From Theristus sp. LFF4_11 (Eukaryota; Nematoda; Chromadorea; Monhysterida; Xyalidae), in assembly GCA_030248135.1 (NCBI GenBank), contig JASANC010004703.1:62001-126000 (forward strand): a stretch of DNA of 64,000 nt, written 5' to 3'. The translations under genes and the position numbers were made by a program. Of the stretch, positions 37,844 to 49,800 are shown piece by piece; position 1 is the first letter of the stretch, and the number at the start of each line of letters is the position of its first letter. The notes under the pieces were generated by a model that saw only the letters and a list, made by a program, of their open reading frames with translations, was not told the origin of the DNA and searched no databases.

Positions 37844-40800
37844 GATGGCGAGTGCAGCGCCGCCGCCGACCGTCATGGTGTACAACCAGGAAGCCGCTGG
37901 ACGAAGCGCTCAGGTGGTGTTGCAAATTGAAAGGAGACTGGCGTGCTCACGTCGAGTGACTCGTCAACGATCACAACAGAGTAGTGTGGGTCACCAGTAT
38001 GCCTCACGGAGCACTGCAAGGTTCATCCGCAAAACCTTTATTATCCGTTTATCCATTATTCATTGAACTTGAAGCGCCGGCGTCACTTCACGCGGCGCCA
38101 CTTCGCTGCACGTTCATGAAGGAAAACGTCGCAGCGTCACGAGTTAAAGTGACGCATATGAATGCATGAATGGGCATTAAGGATGTGGGGCGGTTTATCA
38201 GAAAGAACCGCAAACAGCGAAGTTCATGTATTGACTGACTTCTGAGCACAGCACAGCACACTGAATCACCTCATTAAAGTTACTACTATCGATTCTAAAC
38301 CAGAATCTTTCAAGCAGTTTCGCTTAGCATTTGCAGGCAACAACAACGACGACCACGAACGAAGCAGTCAGCCAACAGGAGCGCGCTGAGTCCGAGGCGG
38401 ACATCACAGTGGCCGAGACAGCGGCCGCCTCCGTGGACGTCTCCGTGTCGCCACCGGCTGCGCCTGCTCCCGGCGCCAGCACGACCGCGACTGCAGCTGC
38501 TGGCAACACCACCACCAGCACAACATCGCACGCACCATCGTCCAACAACAACAACAACAGTACGGCTGTGTTTCGTAAGGAGCCATTGATTCAATCTTTC
38601 TAGTTAAATTGTGTACATGTTTTTGGAAGCACGTAACTTTTTGCAATGGTGAGTAGGAATGGAGCCGGATCCGGTCCGGATTCCGGCAAATTTGCCGGAT
38701 CCATCCCTAATGGTAACTGTTTACGTTTAGCGAGTGGTTAAGTCAAAATCACGATCGTTGATGGATTTTCTTTCAGCGAGGTTCACGGACAGCCGCCGCG
38801 GGCGTGTCTCGTCCTCGACGTCCTCCTCCTCCTCAGGTTGGTCCACCAGCTCATATGGGCAGGTTGAAACAGCTGCACAAGGCACCACAGACGCTGTTCA
38901 TGTTGTGGCAAGAGGTCGGCGTTGCTTTCAGTGAATTGCAGTTGTTGGTGTTGGCTGAGTATGGCAATATGCTTGTGAATGCTTGAATGTCGTGTGGTTT
39001 CAATCAATCAATTTTATTTGTATGCCTCACGGCCAGTTCACATCAACACATTCACAAAACTTCCATTATGCAAAACAAACACAATTGATGTCACAAAAAA
39101 AACCTAAAGAAGCACAAGATTATTGATGAACTTGGTGAATGCATGAATGAAAGCAAGCAAAAAGTCGATGCAAACGAATGGGCAGATGACTGCCCGGGTA
39201 TTCACACAAAGAAACAAAATCCACAAAATAAAACCAACCGTCGACAGTCAGAAACAATTGAATGTTAAAAAAAACGCGCAAACACAATTGAAGCTTGAGA
39301 GAAGAAATAAATAAAATAGCGCGATCACGAACCGACAACATCAGACAGCGCACAACGGCCACGATTGACATTCAGGCACGATTAAATTAAGCAAGAGAAA
39401 GCAAAATAAACACGGCACAGTTGCTTTTCTTTTCTTCATCGCAGTTTTTCTCTCTTGTTTTTTTTCTCTTTTTTTTTCTTTTTTTTCTTTTTTTTGTTTT
39501 TTTTTTGTTATTTTTTTGTTTATGGGCTTTTGTTTTTCCTGTGCCATCCCAAATACAGCTAACAGCAAGTGATGAGCAACAGCAAGCAAGTAACAGTGCT
39601 AGTTAACAAAAAGAATACCCTGAACACGAAAGCCACAAGAGCACACAGAAAAAACGCGAGATAAAAAGAGCTGTGACATGGACACACACTTGCACCAGAT
39701 ACAAGAAAAAAGAAAACAACACGAAACGTCGCACAAAAGAGCACATGTGATTCAAAACAAAAACGCAATCACATTCAGTTGAACATGTTTAAAACAAAAC
39801 AAAACAAAACAAAGATTTGGTTTGATTGAAATGTCACTGGTGTACTGTCAGCACGTATTTGCAAAAGTGATCGGCTGGTGAAGATTGATTCAATTGAAAT
39901 CCAACCAACTCCAGGCAGTCAGCCAGTTGCAGCACATCACGTGTTCCTTGGTGCATGTTGCCGCGCGGTGCCAAGTGCGTGCTTGCTGTTGCAGCAACTT
40001 CACTTGCAATTTTCAGCAGCCGGCCAGAGCAGCTCGGATTCGTCGGATGACGAACAGCGGCAGTCGCACGCGGCCGCACAGACAGACACGGCCAACGACG
40101 ATGAGACGAACGCACTCGCTGAAGAGCTGGCGGACGTGGGCGAGGCGGTGAACTCGGATGGGGAGGCACGTGGCGGCGACGACTACGAACAGATGGATGA
40201 CGACGACGATGCTGACGAGGACGATCATGACGATGACGAGGTGCGTCTGCTCGTTCGGCCCTGCCACTCAATTGCTGTGCTTGCAGACGCAGTTTGAGTC
40301 GCAGAAAAAAACAATTCTTGTATGGACTTATTGTCACTGCGCAAAAGAAAAACTCCGTTTACTCTTTTGATAAAGTGAGAAAAATAAACGCGATATGGGT
40401 CGTGCTTACGTGTGCAGGAGGAAGACTATTACGACGAGGAGGACGAGGACGACGATTCTGACGATGATGACGCTCACCATCACCATCACCATCACCACGA
40501 TCTTCATCACCAGCATGACCGTGTTCTGGTTGGTCAAGTGTGTTGTAGATGATGAATGACATGAATGTTAAATACAATTCGGTTGGTTGGCTTTGAAAGC
40601 AAAAAGAACACAACCTGTTCTACCAAGCCGAGCAGCAGATCAGTTGTTTTCTAATGCAAAGATATATCCCAATCGTGTGTGCAATGGACAAAGAACGAAC
40701 AGAATAGCTCGAACATATCACTCAATTTTAAGAAACACGATCAATTTGATACACCATTGGCCTTCTGGAAGCCTTTTTCTTTCCTTCAATGTTCGCGCGC

Positions 40801-43800
40801 ACCTCGCACCCTGAAAAAAGGCCATGTTTACCCGGTTATGCTGTAAGTCTATGGCGTTTCAAACTAATTGTATAGCATTTGGTCGACGCCATCTCTGGTG
40901 ACGCTGTGGACGTTGAGGGACCGAACGGTGGAGAAATGGTGCATTCGGATGGTGAAGACGATGAGGACCATGTTTATGAACAGGTAAGCCAATTTTGGAG
41001 GCAAAATGACTTTATAGCATTCTTCAAACTGGAACGAAATTCTTTTCGATCGAACTGGTGCTAACTGAAATCATCTTGTACTATGACCAGGTTCCCGAAG
41101 AAGATGAAGATGATGAGATCGAGGAAGGCGACGACAACGAGAGCAACTACGATGAGAACGAGGTTGAGATGATGTTGGACGGTGAACAAATGGTTGGTTG
41201 CGTTTGGGTGGGGGTGTGGGGACTGAAGGATGGATGCACACAAAAATTGATAATGTAGTACACTTGTCAGCCGTTTTCAAATAAAGTAGAAAAAAAAGCA
41301 ATTAACTGAACGCTGAATCAGCGTTTTTTGTTCTTGCAGCGTGACTTCATCGACGAGCTGAACGAGCTGAACGTGACCTTGAATCGCACCACCACGGGCG
41401 GTCCACTGAATCGAATCATACAAGCGAACTCGCAAGTGGCCGGGCGTCTCGCTCGCAACGAGCACGCGCTGCTCGCAAACGTGCCGCGGGCGCACGAGCA
41501 GCCGGTGAGCGGGCGACAGCGATCTGCGAATGGACTCGCTACTGCGAATCATTGGCCCTGATTGGCTGCTGTTGCATTGCACTTGCTGATTCGTGCAAGC
41601 AGCCCCTATCAGCAGACCATATTCAGCAGTGCCAGAGTGCACGAATCGAGCTTGCTTTACAGTCTCACTGTGTGCATAACTCTGCATGACAAAAAAACTT
41701 TCAATCAAAAAAGTTTATTTGATTGTTCAAAAACTCGCCACTTCAGACTGGTCGCCGGCATCCGCAGAATCGTCTGTTGACGTTGTCGCGGCAGCACCAG
41801 CAACAGCAAAGCAACACCACCGCGCCAGAGAACGCCAATGGCAACGCTGCGGTTGGTGGTGCACCGCAGGCGAACGGACAGATCGAGCGCGTGCAGCACC
41901 AGTTCGCGACGTTCCAGCTGCATCCGCGCGCCGGCCTACAGCGGCAGAACGCCATTCGACGACACCACCGGCGAAACGCGGCGCTCGGAGACGCCGTACA
42001 AGACGTCTACAGAGACGCCGGCTTCTGGACGGGCTTTGTGCGTGGCTTCGGCGGCGACCAACACGAGCACCCCGACGAGGACGAGATCAGAATGGCAAAC
42101 CGACTGAATCGACTGATCGCTCACATGCCGGTGCGCTTTGTTGGCATGTTGCTGGATGACCAGAACATGATTTGAATTGGTTATCTTGTGCGTGCGACAT
42201 TCGTCTGCAAGCAATGAGAACGATTCACACGTTGCAGTCGAACGAACTGTAAAATATAAACAACCAGCTGATTGGCTGCGTTTAATGTTAGCTCACTGAG
42301 TGGCTCCACCAGTTTTGATGCAGCCAGTCATGCAAATGCCAGAATGCACAATGAAATGTTATGTTTTCAAGAGTAACCATGACAGTCCATTGCAGCGTGG
42401 TGTGCGTTCGTTGCAGGAGCATTTATTCGGTGCCGGCAATCGTCGCGCGGTCGTTGCGACCGGCGGCGACACCACGGCGCTCATTGGCGGTGGTGTGTCG
42501 GCAGTGCCGAGCGCCCTCTCGCGGTGGACTGAGCAGGCGCAGATCTTGGATGGGCCGGGCGTGCACACGTTGCTCGTGCTGGTCAGAGCGAGCATTCTCG
42601 AGCACTTGGAGTCGCTCAGAGAGCTCGAACGAGAGAAGGCACGCGAGGCAGAACGCAAGAAACAGGAGGTTGCAAAACTGTTGCTGAAAAGAGGCGAATT
42701 CCACCCGCGGATCCACGGACACTGACTGACTGTTCTAAAACGCACTGATCTGTCACTGTGGACTTTATTGCTAATTTTCACCTTTCGACTTTTCGCAGTT
42801 CATACTTTTTGAGTAAAAAGAAAACAACGACGCCACGTGTCTAGGAGCGCGAAAAGAATGAGGAGGAGAAACGACAACGGCAGCAGCAGGAGGATGAGGC
42901 GAGAGCGACAGAGACGGGGCAGACGACAGCGGCGGCGTCCGCAGCTGACGCGACGCAGAGTGACAACGCCGCTGGGCGTGGTCAGCATCAAACGAACCAG
43001 TGCCAGTCAACTGCTGATGTGCCTATGAACACAACCGAGCCCACTGCTGCACCTGCGCCGGTGAGCACGCACAGCACATCGACGTTGCACGTTGTCGTGA
43101 ATATCAAACGCATTTCGTAGTTTCTGTGCTTGTCGTGATGAATCTGTTTTTTTCGTTTTTCTAGGAAATCGCAATGGAAGTTGCCGATGCAGCGCCTGCC
43201 GAATCGCAAGCGAACCAGCACGCATCACCAGCTGCCCCAACGCCGACTGAGCAGCCGGCTGTCAATAACAGCAGTGAGCCAGCTGCAGCGAGCGGTGATC
43301 CCACCGAGTCGCAACAGCCTGCTCAAACGGGTGAAACAAGTGCGAGTGCGATGGACACGGCCGCTGTTGAACAAATGCATGTCAATGATGGTGCTGAGCA
43401 ACTGTCTGCTGCTGCTGGTAAGCACGGTTTACTCAATTCAGGCGGAGAACATTCGTTGTGTTGCTTGTACGTGACAGGTTCTTGTGATCAATTTTGTGTC
43501 ACACAGAAGCAGAAGCAGAGCCGCACGTCACCACCGGTGAATCGGTTGGCACGAATGCAACTGCAGACGCATCAAGTGCAGCAACGGACCAGCAGCAGCC
43601 AACAGCAGCGGCAGACCCGGATGCGGAAGCACGAGCGCAGCATGCAGCAACTGTGGCACGCTACAGACACATACTCGGAGGTTGTACAGGCTGTACCGCG
43701 TTGCATGCTTTGTGACACGAAACTCTCCAATCGACTCTCAACGTTCAGCTGTGTTTTTGAAATTTGAAAAAAACCTCAAAATTTCAAGTTGTTGGTTGCA

Positions 43801-46800
43801 AACCACCAGTTTGTTGTTCCAGTTTTTTGTCTGTGTTTTCACATCACACTATTTTTTTACTGTCAGATATGGACGTTCCGTTTGGCGTTGATGCTGAGTT
43901 CCTGGCTGCGTTGCCAGACACGATGCGTCAAGAGATAATAGAGGACCACCAACGGTCGCAACGGCTGCAACGCATGCGCCAACAGGCAACACCCGCGGTC
44001 ATTGCTGCCACTGGAGGAGCAGCGATTCGCACTGCAGCCGACGCTGATGTTGGTGCACGGCAGTTGTTTGCTGATGTACTTGCATGGTGTCTTACACTTC
44101 TCTGGTATTATGCCGTGCACTGCAGAATAAAACTGACTGTACTTGCGTGTTCATTGTCAAGTAAATTCAATTATGATTCACCGTCTATGATTTCGTTTCG
44201 TTCGTCACAGGCAAACGCAACCAACGACACCTCTGGCACAGCAGACACGAGCGGCTCGAATGCGCCTGCAGCCGCCGCACCTGCGCAACAGCCTGAAATG
44301 CCACCTGAGATCTCGCAAGAGTTCCTCGATGCCTTACCACCAGAACTACAGGAAGAGGTCAGTTAAGTGTCGAGTGTTGTGAGCATTGACAGAGAGCAGC
44401 GGGCTGCAGTGCACCAGCAGTCGCGCTTTGGAGGTGGCTGAAAATGTTGTTTCACCATCAGCCCGGTTAGCGCTAAGTACGTGGCGATGCCCCTCAGTGG
44501 CATTTGTTACTGCTATTGGTTGCTGCCAGTGGTGCCTTGCAGTTGAATCAAACGGGGTGGTGCGAGTGGTCGACTGTGTGTTTGTTGGTGCAGGTGCTCG
44601 CGCAGCAGCGCATCGAGCGGGAGCGAGCGGCGGCGGCGCGTGAACGGGCGGCACACGGCCAACAGCCGGCAGCACCGGTCGACATCGACCCGGCCAGCTT
44701 CTTTGAGACGTTGCCACCGAGCTTGCGGCAGCAAGTGCTTGCCGATGCCGACGACACCGTCATACAGGTGGCGTGGTGCTTGCGTTCGGTTTTCTCGTCC
44801 ACAAAAACGGTTTCATTTCCTTTTTTTCTTGCAAAAATAGAATTCCGATTTTTTACCTCAAAACTTTTTCGAACTTTTAACACTTCAAAACTATTGGGTG
44901 GATTATATCGCAAAACTACATGTTGCAAGACTGAAAAATGAAGTGTGTGAAAATTGGATTTGTGAAGAATCAGATTTACTTGCCTTGCAGCTTGAAATAC
45001 TAATTTCGACTCCATTTGTGATTTTTAATATGATAGAAGGGGCCAACTTCTGGAAACTTTTGGGTGCTGGGGAAAATTGGGAATGAAACCGGTTTTTTTC
45101 CAACACCAAGAATGAATAATAAGTTTACTTTTGAGAATTGTTGGTCGGAATCATGCACCAGAAGCCGTTGAACTCAGTGCGTCCATGCAAATTCGTTTGT
45201 GTGCAGGTCTGTGTTTCTGTTGTCTATTATTTTACAGTGATCTTTCTTGATCAGGCTCTGCCGCCTCAACTGGCGAACGAAGCCCGTGAGCTGCGCGCTC
45301 GTCTTGGCGCCCGTCACGCGCACGCACACGACATGCTGCATGCGCTCAACATGAACCAGCTGATGCAAGCCGGCGGCGCTGGCGGCGGTGCTGGTGCCGC
45401 TGCGGACATGTTCATTGCCGACGACTTTGATCAGCTGCGAAATCTTGGCGGCTTTCTGCTGAATGCCACTGGTGGCCAACTCAGGATCGCACGAAGACGC
45501 CAGCAACAGCCGCCGGGGCCGGTCGTTGGCAGCAGGGCTGGTCAGGCGACTGCGCCAGCTGGCGGCCAAGGTGCGCACGGAAATTGCAGTTTTTTGGTTG
45601 AGAAAATTCTTTTGTCAAAAGTTGAACCGCCATGCAACGGATATACGGATGATCATGAAGTTTCTGCGCAGTGTACACACATTGAAGTGCCGGTTACTTT
45701 AACCATGAAACTCAAAAACACTGAACCAAAATCACGGGCAGAGATCAATGACTTTATTACACAATTTCATCACACATAATAATTTATTACCATCTTTTTC
45801 GACTTAGATTATCATCGTTTGTTTCGTTTGAAACAGCGTAAAATTCTACCTTCTCTGCGATTTCGCAGGTGTGCAACTTCTGGACAAGGAGGCAATCACG
45901 GCGCTATTGGTGCTGTTCTTCATGGACACCGTCTCCACACCATCAAGCACAAAGATCAATTATGGACGGCTGCAGAAGATACTGAAGTCTATCGCATCGC
46001 ATCCCGGCTCATGTCACTATTTGATCAATGCGCTCTTGGCAATTCTCGATAAATTGAAAGGTGCTGCGGATTGCCGACGTTCACATTGCTGCATTTCGAC
46101 TTATTAGCAGTATTATTTTTTTTATTTTAAAAGCTGAATTTTTGTTGTTTTTAGTGCAAGACACCGCGAACGTGCCAACAATCGGCGGCAAACAGACTCC
46201 GCAGAATGGCTGGCTGGAGCAGCTGAAACTGAGCACCGGTCTCGGCAATGAAACCAGCGTCGTCAATTTCGGACGCACTTTGAAGGTTCGTTGTGGTTTT
46301 GATTGAAGTGTCGCAGTCATTTGCTGTCTGGAATTGTCTTTTGTGCTGTGATTTTACAATTTCATTGCAGGAAATCAGTTTGCATCCACTGGCGTCAACG
46401 AAAGTGGCGCAGCACGTTCTAGACACGTTGATCAGCCTGTCGCGCGCGTACCCAGGCCTGTTCCTGCCGGCAGTGCTGCGTGCAGCCGCAACCGATGCAA
46501 GCCAGAAACCAAAGGACACTGACAACAGTGCTGCTGGCTCAACTGCACACGAGTCTGGTAGGAGTGAAACGATCATTTTGGGTAATCAGCATGTGCAAGC
46601 GGATGGTACCATAGCCGTGCGAGTGTTATGGTGGCACGTGGTGAATCGGTGGACATATGACGTGGGCACGTTTGCGGCCCAATGTTCAGAGCACGTTCCA
46701 CGGTGACAGCATTCTGCATGCGTACAACACAGCAAATCGATGCGCTACGTTCGTTGCAGGCACCGCCACTTCGTCAAGGGCAGCCGAGCGCGAGGCGGAC

Positions 46801-49800
46801 GCCACCGACGAATTCTGGTTGAGCGTTTCGCAGTTGAACAACTTGGCCACAAACCAAGCTGCGATGCTTGCGATGCACACGCATCAGACACGCGCACGGA
46901 CGTCCAGCGGCAAAGGTGCGTTGTTGGTTGGCAGTGCTTTGTGCAGCCATGCGATGATGTCGCGCAGTGTGCCACCACTGAACGCACAGCCTGTTTGCAA
47001 CTGCACAGGCAACGTGGCGCGCGCGCACTCGTTCAGCATCGCCGACGAGCACGCGTACACGGACAACGCGGCGTTGGTGCCGTTCCGGCGACTGATCTCA
47101 CTGGTGCAGCATCCGGTCGTCAGTCGCGACCCGGTGCTGTTGGATCGACTGTTGAAACTGCTGTCGCACATCGCGCAGACGTTGCCGAACATCGATGACA
47201 GGTTCGTCGCTGTTGCTGTGTTTTGCGTACGCGTGTGAGACGGCTGCACGCATATTGTGACATTTCAATTGAACGTGCAGTGAGCAGCTGCCGTTGACGG
47301 ACGCGTTGGCCACGCTGGTGCACGCCGTGGTCGTCGCAGAGTACACGGCAGAGGGCTGTGACGACGCGCGCGTGCTGCTGATGGAGTTGGCCAGGGCACT
47401 CGGTGCCGCCTGCACTCAGGTGGGTGCACTCTGCTGTGCTTTCCATTCACACTGGCAAGTTTGAAATGCCACGTCCAGCGTGACACTCATTTTCTTGTGA
47501 TTGCATTCAAACCTATTGATTCGAATGACCAAAAACGCCATTGTGCACGCACAGCGAATTCATCGCGTGCATTTTTCCGTATACAGTCGATCTACGGGCG
47601 TCTGATCGATGGTCTCGTGTCACTCGGCAACTCGTTGCACACGGACACTCGTTCGTTCCACGAGCAAATCAGCCAACTGCAGCGGCACAAGCAGCCGCAC
47701 TCATCTGCCAAATCGAAGTCGGGCGAATCAACGGGCAGTTCTCAGCAGTCACACACGGCCACGACGGCCGGTGCACCGGGAGGTTGGTGGAATTGTGAGG
47801 ATCGGGTGTTGTATGATGAGAAACAGTTGTGTAATTGAATTGAATCTGGCACACTGATGGGCTGCACCAGGTTGTTAGCAGCCGAACAAGTGGCTGTTCG
47901 AACGCATCAGATTGATCAATGCGAGAATGTTGATGTCGTGCAGGTCAGTCCACGGCGACCATGCTTTCAGTGACAGCAGCGACTGCAGCGCAGCGTCAAG
48001 GGCTCATTCAAAATCGTTACGACGACGATCGCACGGTGGTGATCCAGGCACAGGCGACACGCGCTGCTGCGCCGACCTGCGCTGAGTTGCAGGTGAGTGC
48101 CCTCGCGCTTGACACGTCGTCTGTGGTGTCTTCAGTCTGGTCAGTCCGCAGCTCTAATAGCGATAATATAACATTATGGGCGTTCACGCAGTTACAGTTG
48201 CTGGTGTGTTTTGATCGGTTGCGGCGCATAACGTGCTATGATCTATTTCCCGCCATTTGGAACTGTGCCCAAAAGCAGCCATTATCGTTTCATCCAACGT
48301 TTTTTGGTTAAATCACAACGTCATCGTGTGATGCATTTTGTTGTCGCAGGTATCCTCTGCGTCCGCACTGTCCGATCGTCGTTCCAACCAGCGTTACTTT
48401 CTGCGTGCACTGCAAACATTGATTCTGATTCGTGAACAGATGAAACAGTTGACTGCTGCAAGACAACAAGAGGCACAGGAAGAAGCTGCTGCTGATGCTG
48501 CTTCTAATGCTGCTGCTGATGCTGCTGCTAATGCTGCTGCTGATGCTGCTGCTAATGCTGCTGCTGATGCTGCTGCTGATGCTGCTGCTAATGCTGCTGC
48601 TGATGCTGCTGCTGATGCTGCTGCTGATGCTGCTGCTGATGATGCTGCTGACACGGGGGCTGATCGTGAGACGACGACCACGCAGGTACGTGTAGTCAAA
48701 TGACAAAAGTGTGGGCCCGACGACTACGATATCTACCACACTTTCGATGCGATCCTGTTGTATTGGGTTGCTTCGCTGAAGATTATTATCAGGTTTTACT
48801 TATTTCTCATTGTGTTCCATTAAGTGTACTTGAAATTCACGATTGTTCACTGTGAAGCAAGATCGTATCGAGACCAAGTACGGCATGGATCTCAATTTTA
48901 AATTGAATTTTGATTCAAACTTCATCAATTTTTGTTAACAAGAAGTATTTTTATTGTTTGTTTGCTACAGGAGCAGCCACGTTTAAGTGGCCGGTGAGAC
49001 GCAGTCAGCTCGTAACAGTGAGCCAAGCGCAAACATCAGTCATGTCATGGCTCGATCAGCAACAGACAACCAATAAATGGGCTCATTGACTTATTTGGTG
49101 CAATCATGTGCGTTTTTTGTGCTCGTTGTGTTTTGTTTTGTTTAATAATATTGCTGTTGCCGGTGAATTTGTGCGCAGTTTCAAGAGTTGTGATAGAAAC
49201 ATGTGGTGGACATTTGGGACTGTTAAAATTGTTTCGCAGTTTTCTTCATTGTTCTGTATTGATGCTGTTCTGTTGTTAAAGAAAATTCGTGTTTTTTTGT
49301 GTTTCTATCTATCATTTGCTTCGTCCCTTCGCTCCCTCGAATCAGATGTCATTTGGTTTTTAAATGATTTTGTCTTTTGATCAGCTGCAATTCTTCTATT
49401 CCTGATTAAATTTGATATTGTCTTGTGTTTGTGAGAATCGTCAGTGCAGCACCGGTTCAGGTCGAATTTTCGAATTTTTAGACTTGAAAATTTGTTTTTG
49501 CTATTTTGATTTTCACGAGATTAATAATGTGAATTAAACTTCTTTCGCACACACACTTTGAGTTGTGTGCAACGGCGACAGTCGTGCTGCTGAGAAATGG
49601 TTTGCGGTATTTTTCTGATGTTTTTGTTCTGCGAACAAGTGCGGCTGTTCAAAGTCCATTTATTGTGCGCCAATAACTCCAGAGCACATCTTTTTACGTT
49701 GAACGTTTTCAACGTTGATTTTGGTTCCTAAACTTTTTTGTTTTGTCTCAATGATAACAATTGTTTTTTGGTGAAACAAGTTTCAGTTGTTCGGTATTGC

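Larger units (their letters stand above)
38337..41504 (+). other. HUWE1 exons 48-54, acidic region
   Basis: Exons 38337-38574, 38777-38836, 40017-40240, 40418-40528, 40876-40983, 41091-41192, 41340-41504. They correspond to the human acidic stretch. The 40017, 40418 and 41091 exons encode dense Asp/Glu runs, and 40418 adds an eight-His run. The 41340 exon begins [11 protein letters not shown]. The 60-nt exon 38777-38836 encodes a Ser run and is needed to link phases 1 and 1. Alignment to human is compositional rather than residue by residue in this region. Confidence 0.8.

Noticed and set aside
48394..48739. Long frames of poly-Leu/Met and poly-Ser/Ile on other frames
   Set aside because: Shadows of the in-frame Ala/Asp/Asn coding repeat of HUWE1.
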